Of a DNA stretch of 21,737 nt, positions 1-7,494 are shown in pieces; the first letter of the stretch is position 1; every line of letters starts with the position of its first letter. Both the position numbers and the translations under genes were made by a program. The notes beneath the pieces were generated by a model. The model was given only the letters and a program-made list of their open reading frames with translations, was not told where the DNA came from and made no database searches. Origin of the DNA: Microcaldota archaeon (GTDB taxonomy: Archaea > Micrarchaeota > Micrarchaeia > Anstonellales > Bilamarchaeaceae). The stretch is from assembly GCA_020726005.1 (NCBI GenBank), contig DYTL01000003.1, positions 1-21,737 on the forward strand. Direction: 5' to 3'.

Positions 1-8
1 GAAATAAA

Positions 9-46
9 TTTTTTGAGTATTTTTCGCGTTTTTTAGTATTTTTTAG
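9..46 (+). terminator. oligo-T tracts, possible transcription end for a gene left of the window
   Basis: Three runs of five or six T residues follow one another, the last two in a repeated 'agtattttt'-type context. Archaeal RNA polymerase stops at such oligo-T stretches on the non-template strand. No upstream gene is visible in the window, so the assignment rests only on base composition. Confidence 0.25.
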
Positions 47-248
47 CGAATTTATTGTTAAACTGCGAAATTATGAATTGAATATGTTCTCTTAAATGTT
101 GATTATTATACTCTAGTATATCGTATGAACCTCTCTTAAACCTGCTATGCTGTTTCTGCGTTACGCACTGGTTGTCATCTGATTTAGATATAAATACATT
201 TTTAGATATAACATTTTTAAATATATATACATTTTGGCTAGTTTGCAT
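33..248 (-). CDS. hypothetical 71-aa hydrophilic protein (weak)
   Basis: An uninterrupted ATG-to-TAA reading frame encodes 71 residues rich in Asn, Lys, Gln and Ser, with one Cys, no membrane segment and no motif I recognise. In its favour, a TATA-like box (271-280, reading TATTTATAAA on the minus strand) lies 23-32 nt upstream of the start, the spacing of the leaderless genes in this window, and no better frame competes for this stretch. Against it, the region is very AT-rich, so TATA-like words are common, and the composition is less typical than that of the clear genes nearby. It may be a small lineage-specific protein or simply open intergenic DNA. Confidence 0.3.
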   Translation of the reverse strand: MQTSQNVYIFKNVISKNVFISKSDDNQCVTQKQHSRFKRGSYDILEYNNQHLREHIQFIISQFNNKFAKKY

Positions 249-325
249 AGTTATAATTTATATAGAAAAATTTATAAATATTTGTTTTTTTAATTATGCG
301 AATATTTAATTATGCAAATAGGGGA

Positions 326-338
326 TTTTTATATTTTT
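326..338 (+). promoter_or_regulatory. TATA box of apgM
   Basis: TTTTTATATTTTT is centred about 23 nt before the apgM ATG at 355. No Shine-Dalgarno sequence lies between them, which fits a leaderless or nearly leaderless transcript. A second TATA-rich stretch at 251-280 is further upstream and may serve the minus-strand ORF. Confidence 0.5.
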
Positions 339-354
339 CCTGTAATTTTAAGTT

Positions 355-1566
355 ATGACACAAAAAATTATTCTTTTAATATTAGATGGTTTGGGAGATC
401 TGCCTGTTTCAGGAAAAACTCCTCTCCAAGCAGCGAAAAAACCAAACATTTTAAAACTCGCTTTAAAAGGCATGCAGGGTTTAATGAGTACAATTGGAAG
501 AGGAATAGTTCCGGGAAGCGATACTTCGCATTTGCAAATTTTAGGTTATGAACCAGATAAATATTATCCGGGAAGAGGACCGCTTGAAGCATTAGGTGCT
601 GGAATAAAATTAATAAGTGGAGACATTGCATTCCGCGCGAATTTCGCAACTATCTTGGGTAATAAAATTACTGATAGGCGCGCAGGACGCATAGATAATT
701 CTATTGCAAAAGCACTTGAAAAAGAAATTAATATGCAGATAGATAATGTACAGGTGATTTTCAAAGCGACTTTTGAACATCGTGGGGTTATTGTTTTAAG
801 GGGAAAGGGTCTAAGTGCAAATATTTCACCTACTGATTTGCACTGTCTCGGCGAGTTTAAATTATCAGTACCTTTGGATTCTACTCCTGAAGCAAAAAAA
901 ACAGCATATATAATAAATACACTTACAAGAATCGTGCGCGCAAATCTCGAATCCAATCCAATAAATATAGAAAGAAAGCAAAAAAATCTTCCATTGGCGA
1001 ATATTATTATTGTGCGAGGTAGCGGCACTTTTAGAAATATAATTAAATTCAACGAAATGCACGGAATAATAGGTGCTTGTATTGCAGGCGGTACATTGTA
1101 TAAAGGAGTTGCGCGTTATATTGGAATGGATGTAATAGATGTTCAGGGCGCAACCGGAACCAAAAACACGAATTTGAAAGCAAAGGGATATGCAGCACAA
1201 AAAGCTTTGGAAAAATACGATTTTGTTTTTGTGCATGTAAAAGCAACAGATAGTTTCTCTCATGATGGCGATGCTAAAGGTAAACGCAAATTTATAGAAA
1301 AAATAGATAAAGAACTAATTCCTATCCTAGAAAAAACCGGAGCCGCAATTGTAATTACTGGTGATCATAGTACTGCTTGTACAAGAAAATGCCATACTGG
1401 ATATGAAATTCCTATTTTAGTTTATGAAAAAGAAGGAAGAAGCGATGCGCTTAAAGGATTTGATGAGATAAGTGCAATGAAAGGCGGGTTTGGCTATATT
1501 CTAGGAAAAGATGTTATGCCAATTATTCTAAATATACTTGGAAAAGCGAAGATGTATGGAAGTTAG
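355..1566 (+). CDS. apgM: 2,3-bisphosphoglycerate-independent phosphoglycerate mutase, archaeal type
   Basis: Interconverts 3- and 2-phosphoglycerate in cytosolic glycolysis and gluconeogenesis. It belongs to the alkaline-phosphatase superfamily, in the short archaeal apgM form of about 400 residues, and this one has 403. The N-terminus has the metal-binding DGLGD (residues 11-15) directly after the first strand, then PGSDTSHL (53-60), a family hallmark around the phosphorylated serine. Near the C-terminus are HVKATDSFSHDGD and ITGDHSTACTRKCHTG, which supply the remaining metal ligands. The start at 355 gives a normal N-terminus and lies about 25 nt from a TATA box, implying leaderless translation. 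The stop codon is one base from the stop of the convergent phosphoesterase gene, so the two transcripts must overlap or end inside each other. I see no sign of truncation. Confidence 0.95.
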   Translation: MTQKIILLILDGLGDLPVSGKTPLQAAKKPNILKLALKGMQGLMSTIGRGIVPGSDTSHLQILGYEPDKYYPGRGPLEALGAGIKLISGDIAFRANFATILGNKITDRRAGRIDNSIAKALEKEINMQIDNVQVIFKATFEHRGVIVLRGKGLSANISPTDLHCLGEFKLSVPLDSTPEAKKTAYIINTLTRIVRANLESNPINIERKQKNLPLANIIIVRGSGTFRNIIKFNEMHGIIGACIAGGTLYKGVARYIGMDVIDVQGATGTKNTNLKAKGYAAQKALEKYDFVFVHVKATDSFSHDGDAKGKRKFIEKIDKELIPILEKTGAAIVITGDHSTACTRKCHTGYEIPILVYEKEGRSDALKGFDEISAMKGGFGYILGKDVMPIILNILGKAKMYGS

Positions 1567-1567
1567 A

Positions 1568-2674
1568 TTATACTACATTTATTTTTAGATATTGCGTACC
1601 AGCATCAACGCTTTCAGTTAGCTTCTCAAAAAATTCAACAGGATCAAAAAGCGTAATTTTTCCTTTTAATTTTTCTCTTAATTGACGTATAGCCACTTCC
1701 CTTATAGAAAGTTTTTCCTTATCTTGCTCTTTCATTTGTTTTATTTTTTCTCTTAAACTCAAAATATTCAAATTATTTTGTATATAAATTCCATCGGAAT
1801 ATGTAAATGAAATATCGCTTGCGATGAGTCCTTCTTTAAGTGTTCCGTTCAATCTTATTTTTAGAATCGCGTCCTTATATTTTATTCGCATTTCGTCTAT
1901 CCAAGCATCTATTTTTTCTTTCACTTCCCGAAGTGAAGCATTTTCAAATTTCATTTCAATGTAAAAGAAAAGCCTGCTTGGAACTGCGACTAACTCACAG
2001 GTTTTTTTATCAGTATTGTAAATAATATAATGTCGTTCACCTTGTTCATCATTCTTTAATTGTGTTATTACTGTGCTCCCTGGAATAAGTAGTTTTCCTT
2101 CTAATTCATTATAATTTTTATGTATATGTCCATTAATTATCAAATCAAAAGGCAAATTTCTAATATCATCAAGCGAAAGTTCTTCATCATTGCAGCAAAC
2201 AAACTCTTTTATGGATTGGTGTATCACAAGTATTTTAAAAGCATCAACAGGTAGTTTCGTAATTTCTGTGCTAAGCAATTTATTAAGTGCTTTTTTAGCT
2301 AATTCTTCAGGAACGCTTCCCATACATACAAGTGCCAATTTTTCGTTTTCAGTATCAATAATTTCTGTTTTGCCATGAACATAATGAATATTTGAAAGGC
2401 ACGCAAGTAATTGGAGCGGATTAACCATATCATTACTGCGTCGTTCGTGATTACCATGTATTACATAAATCGGTTTTTTTATCGCGGAAAAAATATTAGC
2501 AGTTCTTTTAAGGGTTTCTAATTTCGGTATCTTTATATCAAATATATCTCCGGCAATTATAATGATATCTGATTTCTTCTCTGCATCTTTAAGTGCGTAT
2601 TCTGCCTGTGCGAATGCATCTTCTTCAAATCTTGAGTAACCAAAATGAGTATCAGCAATTATTCCAAGTTTCAT
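1568..2674 (-). CDS. Mre11/SbcD-like metallophosphoesterase
   Basis: Calcineurin-like phosphoesterase fold with all five metal motifs in order: D8-x-H10 (IADTHFG), GDIFD around D43, GNHE at residues 74-77, a histidine in VIHQS, and GHIH near residue 180. The arrangement and the 368-residue length match archaeal Mre11/SbcD-type DNA exonuclease subunits, which normally work with the ATPase Rad50 in double-strand-break processing. The C-terminal third is Lys/Glu-rich and helical, where Mre11 carries its capping and Rad50-binding regions. No rad50, herA or nurA gene is adjacent, although archaeal mre11 usually clusters with them, so the partner is unknown and a more general phosphodiesterase role is possible. 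The gene starts 25 nt from a minus-strand TATA box (leaderless) and is divergent from the micro-ORF and tRNA-Ile. Its stop is one base from the apgM stop. Confidence 0.75.
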   Translation of the reverse strand: MKLGIIADTHFGYSRFEEDAFAQAEYALKDAEKKSDIIIIAGDIFDIKIPKLETLKRTANIFSAIKKPIYVIHGNHERRSNDMVNPLQLLACLSNIHYVHGKTEIIDTENEKLALVCMGSVPEELAKKALNKLLSTEITKLPVDAFKILVIHQSIKEFVCCNDEELSLDDIRNLPFDLIINGHIHKNYNELEGKLLIPGSTVITQLKNDEQGERHYIIYNTDKKTCELVAVPSRLFFYIEMKFENASLREVKEKIDAWIDEMRIKYKDAILKIRLNGTLKEGLIASDISFTYSDGIYIQNNLNILSLREKIKQMKEQDKEKLSIREVAIRQLREKLKGKITLFDPVEFFEKLTESVDAGTQYLKINVV

Positions 2675-2680
2675 AAAAGA

Positions 2681-2704
2681 TTTAAATAGTGAAGTTTATA
2701 AAAA
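2681..2704. promoter_or_regulatory. interleaved divergent promoters
   Basis: A plus-strand box TTTAAATA (2681-2688) lies 21-28 nt before the ATG at 2709. A minus-strand box TTTTTATAAAC (2694-2704) lies 20-30 nt before the phosphoesterase ATG at 2674. The two start codons are only 34 nt apart, so each TATA box sits close to the other gene's transcription start and the promoters probably compete for polymerase. Confidence 0.5.
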
Positions 2705-2708
2705 GCAT

Positions 2709-2783
2709 ATGCCTAACGAAATTATTTTCTATCTTTCGGTTATTGTAATCATCCTAATTGCTTCTTACATTGGGACAAGATAG
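2709..2783 (+). CDS. candidate 24-aa single-span membrane micropeptide
   Basis: ATG to TAG encodes 24 residues. They begin MPNEIIFYLSVIV, continue with a wholly hydrophobic stretch and end in SYIGTR, which would make one membrane segment with a short charged tail. A TATA-like box lies 21-28 nt upstream, as in the leaderless genes here. The stop is 10 nt before tRNA-Ile, and no separate promoter for the tRNA is obvious. The tRNA may therefore be processed from the same transcript, in which case this stretch could simply be its 5' leader. The frame is too short to call a gene from sequence alone. Confidence 0.3.
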   Translation: MPNEIIFYLSVIVIILIASYIGTR

Positions 2784-2832
2784 AGTTTTTGTTGGGCCCA
2801 TAGCTCAGCCAGGCTAGAGCGTTCGACTGATA

Positions 2833-2851
2833 AATTCTTAAGAATTTAGAT
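2833..2851 (+). other. tRNA-Ile intron 1 (19 nt, canonical position 37/38)
   Basis: The precursor folds into a strict bulge-helix-bulge. The outer helix is the anticodon stem and the central 4-bp helix is CTGA (2827-2830) with TTAG (2846-2849). The 3-nt bulges are TAA (2831-2833) and ATA (2850-2852), and a 5-bp intron hairpin is ATTCT/AGAAT. Cutting after the second base of each bulge leaves the loop CTGATAA. Confidence 0.85.
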
Positions 2852-2873
2852 ATCGAAAGGTCTTGAGTTCAAA

Positions 2874-2913
2874 AGTTTTTGCTAACATGAAAATTTGCCA
2901 GTAAAGCTGACAA
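2874..2913 (+). other. tRNA-Ile intron 2 (40 nt, T-loop position 59/60)
   Basis: It lies between A59 (2873) and U60 (2914). The fold resembles a relaxed bulge-helix-bulge. The T-stem is the outer helix, and TTCA (2868-2871) faces TGAC (2908-2911) with three pairs and one T-C mismatch. The bulges are AAA and AAT, and the inner helix GTTTT/AAAGC is 5 bp. Excision restores the conserved T-loop TTCAAAT, which is the main argument for these exact ends. Confidence 0.78.
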
Positions 2914-2927
2914 TCTCAATGGGCCCA

Positions 2928-4013
2928 TTATAATTTTGATTCTATCTCATTAATCTTTGCATCGGTTTTTATACTTTTTTCACAAAAATGAGTTCGCGTA
3001 GCTCTAAACAGATTCTTTTTTAATTCCGTGATAAGCTCTCCGATTTTTGGAACATTTGGATATTTTTTCCTTTTACAAATATCATGTACATTATAATAAA
3101 ATTGAGGCATATTAGTCTCTTCAATAAGTAAATTCAACATTTTTTCTAATTCGGTTTTATCTGCATAATTTCGTTTAGCGTTTAGTTTTTTCATTTTTTC
3201 CAAGAATTTTTTATTGTGCAATTCTCCAAGCCAGAGAAGGCCAGCATAATCAGTATCTTTTTTGCAGTTCATGCAAATTCTATTTGGAAATTTTCCTATT
3301 TCCCTGTATCCACAATGAAAACAATAGGAAACATAACCAAGAGTGTGCGGAATTTCACTTGCTTTTTCAGCAGAGCGCGAAATTTTTAATAAAATTTTAA
3401 TATAATGCCTATCTGAAATTGAATAAAACGGTTCAATTCCAAAATCAAATTGAGAAGCAAAATCGCCTATTTTTTTTAGTAAAATTCTGGTTCCTATTTC
3501 ATGCGTAAATTCATTTCTTAAATTTTTTGCCCCATATTTTTTCAGGCACGCACGCATATTTTCTCCGCACAATACAGCAACATCTGTAGCAGTAATTGAA
3601 ATATATCCTCTTCTTTTTTTTCTGAATGAGTAAAACGCATTGTTCAAATAATGGATCGGCGAACCAAACGGGTCTAATTCTATAAAATCAAATTCGTTTT
3701 TTATAACAAATTCGTTAAAATCTACATTATAAATTTCAGCATTCTTAATTTTATTATTTTTAATATTTTTTTCAATTATTGCAGATGCAATTTTCCATAT
3801 ATCTAAAAAAACAATTTTTTTCACATTTTTGTTTTCCTTTGAGTATCTTAATCCGCGAATTCCTGATGCGGCAAAACCGTCTAAAATACTAATATCTTCA
3901 TTTATCGCGCCAATAGAAAGAGAACCAAAACTACGACTAAATCGCATATTTGAATTGTAAAAAAGTTTGTCAATTTCAAATTTTATTTCTTCTTCCATCA
4001 TAAAATTCACCAT
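2928..4013 (-). CDS. trm1: tRNA (guanine26-N2)-dimethyltransferase Trm1
   Basis: SAM-dependent enzyme that makes N2-methyl- and N2,N2-dimethylguanosine at position 26 of tRNAs. Visible family marks are the N-terminal FYNSNM segment (FYNPxM in relatives), the SAM loop LDGFAASGIRGLRY, the catalytic LDPFGSPIHYLNNAF, the SITATDVAVLCG motif, and a zinc-finger-like Cys set (CFHCG and CMNC) between the methyltransferase domain and the C-terminal Trm1-specific domain. The 361 residues are slightly short but complete. Possible starts are at 4013 (overlapping truD by 7 nt), 4001 and 3998. The overlap suggests translational coupling in a truD-trm1 tRNA-modification operon. The stop codon touches the 3' end of the convergent tRNA-Ile gene. 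Confidence 0.93.
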   Translation of the reverse strand: MVNFMMEEEIKFEIDKLFYNSNMRFSRSFGSLSIGAINEDISILDGFAASGIRGLRYSKENKNVKKIVFLDIWKIASAIIEKNIKNNKIKNAEIYNVDFNEFVIKNEFDFIELDPFGSPIHYLNNAFYSFRKKRRGYISITATDVAVLCGENMRACLKKYGAKNLRNEFTHEIGTRILLKKIGDFASQFDFGIEPFYSISDRHYIKILLKISRSAEKASEIPHTLGYVSYCFHCGYREIGKFPNRICMNCKKDTDYAGLLWLGELHNKKFLEKMKKLNAKRNYADKTELEKMLNLLIEETNMPQFYYNVHDICKRKKYPNVPKIGELITELKKNLFRATRTHFCEKSIKTDAKINEIESKL

Positions 4014-5206
4014 AAGTCCTTAATAAACTCCCTTAATGCAGACGTAGCATAGCTTCCGGAAGGCAGAGAAAATGTAAAAATATTATTTTGGTATCCAAAA
4101 TTTTTTAATGGTGCAAGAAGCACGCGATAAGTGCCTTTAGAATTAATTTCAGGTAATGCTCTTATCTTAAAATCTATTTTTCGAATATCGAAGCGTTCAA
4201 GAATTTCATTTTCACGTTCGTTCAATTCTGTTTCATAACCTATTATTTTACCTACAATATGTCTTTTATTAGTTTTTTTGTTTAAATTCGGGAAATCGAG
4301 ATTTCCGCGCACTTGTGGAGATTCACAATAATATTCACCTTCTTCAAGTTTTAGTTTGCCTTCAGCAAGCCGTTCTGAAAGTGTAATATTAAATAAATAG
4401 GATTGGAATGCATGCACGAATAAAAGTAAAATCTGTCGTGATAGTTTTCTAAACGCACCTCCATAATCATTAGGATATTTTGCAAGATGCGAAAGCATTA
4501 GTCGTTCTAATTTAAGATGTTTTGGAAAGTATACAAGCGCTTTTTTATAATCTTTTTCTTCGCGAAGTTGTTTTCGTGCTGCGATTGCATAAGCATTCGT
4601 TTCATTGGATGAATCCATTAAATACGTTTCGGCCGCGTTTCTTAATTCACTTCTTAAAAGCATTTCCCCAATAATGTGAGTATTTTCTCTGCTCCCTCCA
4701 AATCTTTGTGGTCCGAAATAATTCGGAAATTCTCCATTAAGTTCTGAAAATATTTCATTTACTATATTTCTATTAACATTACCAGAAACTTTTATCTTAA
4801 ATCGGTTTCCTAAAAGCACTCCCAAATCCATTTTTATATTTGAATTCCATGCACCGAGTATTTTTATTCCATTTATCTTTAATCCTAAAATGCTTTCCTT
4901 TTTTACTCCAAATGCAGACATAAGCTGCGTAGTAATCGCGCGTTTATCTTTTGTACCTGCGTAATTTATTCGCTTTGGAGATATATGTAAATAAGAAGCG
5001 ATTTTTCTTGCGGCATCTGTTGTACTCCAATCCTCTTTTTGCAAAACAAAATGCACAAACTGATTTCCATTGTTCGCTCGTTCGATTGATTTATTACATT
5101 CAAGAATAGTTCCGTCTTGCATTATTTCTTCTACTACAAAATCAGAAACTTCTTGTTTTATTGCGCAATTTACATGTTTAGATTTAGAAGAAAGGTAGCT
5201 AAGCAT
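4007..5206 (-). CDS. truD: tRNA pseudouridine(13) synthase TruD
   Basis: Isomerises uridine 13 in the D-arm of tRNAs to pseudouridine. The TruD family is recognised by NYAGTKDKRAITTQ, which contains the catalytic Asp, by NYFGPQRFGG, and by the N-terminal SDFVVEEI segment. The frame is open further upstream, but I place the start at ATG 5206 (399 aa). The extra N-terminal residues would be hydrophobic, unlike TruD, and would run into the topA coding region. From 5206 a TATA box (5229-5237, minus strand) lies 23-31 nt away, giving a leaderless start. The 3' end overlaps trm1 by 7 nt, and both genes modify tRNA. It is divergent from topA. Confidence 0.93.
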   Translation of the reverse strand: MLSYLSSKSKHVNCAIKQEVSDFVVEEIMQDGTILECNKSIERANNGNQFVHFVLQKEDWSTTDAARKIASYLHISPKRINYAGTKDKRAITTQLMSAFGVKKESILGLKINGIKILGAWNSNIKMDLGVLLGNRFKIKVSGNVNRNIVNEIFSELNGEFPNYFGPQRFGGSRENTHIIGEMLLRSELRNAAETYLMDSSNETNAYAIAARKQLREEKDYKKALVYFPKHLKLERLMLSHLAKYPNDYGGAFRKLSRQILLLFVHAFQSYLFNITLSERLAEGKLKLEEGEYYCESPQVRGNLDFPNLNKKTNKRHIVGKIIGYETELNERENEILERFDIRKIDFKIRALPEINSKGTYRVLLAPLKNFGYQNNIFTFSLPSGSYATSALREFIKDLW

Positions 5207-5228
5207 AAAAAAGATAACGTGGAAAAGA

Positions 5229-5250
5229 ATTATAAAATCTATTTTTAAAT
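5229..5250. promoter_or_regulatory. divergent promoters of truD and topA
   Basis: On the plus strand ATTTTTAAAT (5241-5250) lies 24-33 nt before the topA ATG. On the minus strand TTTTATAAT (5229-5237) lies 23-31 nt before the truD ATG. The whole intergenic region is 67 nt and has no other clear element. Confidence 0.5.
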
Positions 5251-5273
5251 CCCAACTACAAAAATATAGACCT

Positions 5274-7367
5274 ATGCAACTTATTATAGCGGAAAAACCA
5301 AAAGTAGCTGGCAAAATAGCCGCATTTATTGGAACCAATGTCATAAGAAAGTCCATCGGTAGCGTGAGCTATTACGAAACAACTGTTAATGGAAAGATAG
5401 TGTTCGTGGCTCCGGCAGTGGGACACATGTTTACTCTAATGGAAAAAATAAAAACCAAAAGTTATCCTACGTTTGACGTTGAATGGGTGCCATTGTATAA
5501 GGCAAGCAAAGGCGCACATTATACAAAAGGATATGTTGATTTGCTTACTCAACTTTCAAAACAAGCAGATGAATTAGTAATAGCAACGGATTATGATATA
5601 GAAGGAAGTTTAATCGGATATAATGTTTTTCGTTTCTGTTATGGAAAAAAGAATGGAAAAAGAATGCAGTTTTCAGCGCTTACACCACGCGATATACGCA
5701 AAGCTTATGAGAATACCGGTGAATTAGATTATTTAAATGCATATGCGGGAGAAGCCAGACATACATTGGATTGGTATTACGGCATAAATCTTTCGCGCGC
5801 GCTTATGAGTTCAATTATAAAAAATAAGGGATTTAAAATAATGAGTATAGGGCGAGTGCAAGGACCAACACTCGGTTTGCTTGCAGAACGTGAAATTGAA
5901 ATTAAGAATTTCGTTCCAACACCTTATTGGGAAATTTTTGCATATACAAAAAACATTGCATTTAAACACGAACAAGATAGGTTTTTGCAAAAAGATCAAG
6001 CAAAACTTATTTTTGAAAAAATCGGAACCAAAGGAATAATTGAAGATGTACAAAAAGAGGAAAAAACGATTTATCCATACCCGCCATTTGATTTAACAAC
6101 CCTTCAATTAGAAGTATACAAATTATTTGGATTTGCTCCATCTCAGACACTTGAAGTTGCACAATCTCTTTACGAAAGTTCATACATCTCATACCCAAGA
6201 ACAAGTTCGCAGAAACTACCTCCGAATTTAGGACTTCGAAACATAATTAAAAAGATTGCAGAAATTCCAGAATATAGTGAAAAGGCTGATGAATTTATCA
6301 AAAATGAATGGTTCAAACCGTTTCAAGGAAAAAAAGAAGACCCTGCACATCCTGCAATCCATCCAACTGGAATCTATGGGAAAATGGATGAAAAAGAAAA
6401 AAAACTGTATGATTTAATAGTGCGAAGATTTCTTTCGGTTTTTGCTCCACTCGGAAAGAAAGAACTAACTATTGTAAAGTTGAACAGCAACAACGAAAAA
6501 TTGTTTGCAAAAGGAGCAAGAATAACCGAGCCAGGCTGGACGAAATTTTATGGCGATTATTATACAATAGAAGATGTATTTCTTCCAGAATTTATAAAAG
6601 GCGAAAAGGTTATAATTACAGATAAAAAATTAGAAAAAAAGCAAACCAAACCACCTAAAAGATATACTCAGGCATCGCTTATTTCCGAACTTGAAAGTAG
6701 GCACCTTGGAACAAAGGCAACGCGTTCAATGATAATAGATACTCTCACTAATCGCGATTATATCCGCGGTAGAACTATTGAAGTTACTGATTTTGGAATG
6801 TCCGTATATCATACACTGAAAAAAAATGCCGCACATATATTGGATGAACAACTTACACGCAAAATAGAGGAGGATATGGAAAAAATCCAAATCAATGAAA
6901 TGACAAAAGAAGTGGTTGTACAGGAAGGAAAAAATGCGCTATTAGAAATTTTAAATGAATTCAAACAAAATGAAACAGAAATAGGAAAAGAACTCAAATC
7001 CGTACTTGATGAAACCGAACTCAAAGATAAAATAGTTGGTAAATGCAATCTATGCAGCGGAAACTTAAAAATAATTAATTTTAGAAGGAGTAATTTTATT
7101 GGATGTACTAACTATCCAAATTGCAGAAATTCATTTCCGCTTCCTAGATATGGATTTCCAAAACCAACCGGCAAAATATGTAAAATAGATAATATGCCAA
7201 TCGTATTAATAATGCGCGAAAAAGGAAACCGATTTGAAATGTGTATAGGAAAAGATTGCCCAAGTAAGGCAAACTGGAACAAAAAGGAAATAATAAAAGA
7301 AACAACTGTAAAGAAATCTAAAACAGATAAAAAAAGTAAATCAATTAAACAAATTAATACACATTAA
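5274..7367 (+). CDS. topA: DNA topoisomerase I (type IA), archaeal
   Basis: Relaxes negative supercoils by single-strand cutting through a 5'-phosphotyrosine link. The Toprim domain starts at residue 1 (MQLIIAEKPKVAGKIA) and carries the acidic triad in DYDIEG (D106, D108, E110). GRVQGPTLG is at 193-201, and the active-site tyrosine is Y307 in SYISYPRTSS. HPAIHPTG (359-366) and the SLISELESRHLGTKATR helix follow, as in the family. The C-terminus has one four-cysteine zinc finger (C591, C594, C611, C617) and a second cysteine cluster with three visible Cys (C636, C657, C662). A basic Lys/Ser-rich tail ends the 697-aa protein. There is no reverse-gyrase helicase domain. Translation is probably leaderless from the TATA box at 5241-5250. 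Confidence 0.95.
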   Translation: MQLIIAEKPKVAGKIAAFIGTNVIRKSIGSVSYYETTVNGKIVFVAPAVGHMFTLMEKIKTKSYPTFDVEWVPLYKASKGAHYTKGYVDLLTQLSKQADELVIATDYDIEGSLIGYNVFRFCYGKKNGKRMQFSALTPRDIRKAYENTGELDYLNAYAGEARHTLDWYYGINLSRALMSSIIKNKGFKIMSIGRVQGPTLGLLAEREIEIKNFVPTPYWEIFAYTKNIAFKHEQDRFLQKDQAKLIFEKIGTKGIIEDVQKEEKTIYPYPPFDLTTLQLEVYKLFGFAPSQTLEVAQSLYESSYISYPRTSSQKLPPNLGLRNIIKKIAEIPEYSEKADEFIKNEWFKPFQGKKEDPAHPAIHPTGIYGKMDEKEKKLYDLIVRRFLSVFAPLGKKELTIVKLNSNNEKLFAKGARITEPGWTKFYGDYYTIEDVFLPEFIKGEKVIITDKKLEKKQTKPPKRYTQASLISELESRHLGTKATRSMIIDTLTNRDYIRGRTIEVTDFGMSVYHTLKKNAAHILDEQLTRKIEEDMEKIQINEMTKEVVVQEGKNALLEILNEFKQNETEIGKELKSVLDETELKDKIVGKCNLCSGNLKIINFRRSNFIGCTNYPNCRNSFPLPRYGFPKPTGKICKIDNMPIVLIMREKGNRFEMCIGKDCPSKANWNKKEIIKETTVKKSKTDKKSKSIKQINTH

Positions 7368-7455
7368 ATGTGGCGAAACCTCCAAACTTATTCGGAGATT
7401 AATCAAACGATTTCACAGAAGAGATTTGTTTAGAGATAGGAACTACTACTTTTTT

Positions 7456-7474
7456 GGTAAATACCTATATATAA
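7456..7474 (+). promoter_or_regulatory. rib operon promoter with adjacent inverted repeat
   Basis: TATATATAA (7466-7474) lies 21-29 nt before the ribB ATG. Directly upstream is the short perfect inverted repeat GGTA-AA-TACC (7456-7465), which overlaps the place where the BRE element would sit and so could be an operator. The rest of the topA-ribB gap (7368-7455) shows only a weak CTCC/GGAG hairpin near 7381. I do not see an FMN-riboswitch-like fold there. Confidence 0.4.
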
Positions 7475-7494
7475 GTAATATTGTTAATAAACGT

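Larger units (their letters stand above)
2794..2927 (+). tRNA. tRNA-Ile(GAU) with two introns
   Basis: The acceptor stem GGGCCCA (2794-2800) pairs with TGGGCCC (2920-2926), followed by discriminator A at 2927 and no encoded CCA. The D-stem is GCTC/GAGC (2803-2806, 2817-2820) and G26 is at 2821. The anticodon stem is TTCGA/TCGAA (2822-2826, 2853-2857) with anticodon GAT at 2829-2831. The T-stem is TTGAG/CTCAA (2863-2867, 2915-2919). Removing 19 nt at position 37/38 and 40 nt at 59/60 gives a textbook anticodon loop CTGATAA and T-loop TTCAAAT. The 3' end directly abuts the trm1 stop codon on the other strand. G26 is a possible substrate of that neighbouring enzyme. Confidence 0.92.

Noticed and set aside
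564..1052. 162-codon frame on the minus strand opposite apgM
   Set aside because: apgM is certain on the plus strand. The minus frame has no family features and no promoter.
5207..5356. 50-residue hydrophobic N-terminal extension of TruD
   Set aside because: It runs antisense into topA, is unlike TruD N-termini, and passes over the truD TATA box.
7368..7433. 21-codon frame starting on the base after the topA stop
   Set aside because: It has no ribosome-binding site of its own and no recognisable product, and frames of this length are expected by chance.
7368..7465. Possible FMN riboswitch before the rib operon
   Set aside because: Only one weak 4-bp hairpin is seen, and the conserved multi-helix FMN element is not present. 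Archaeal rib genes are not usually controlled this way.
7426..7494. Upstream ATG extension of ribB by 23 residues
   Set aside because: The added residues do not fit the family, and the ATG is upstream of the TATA box at 7466-7474.
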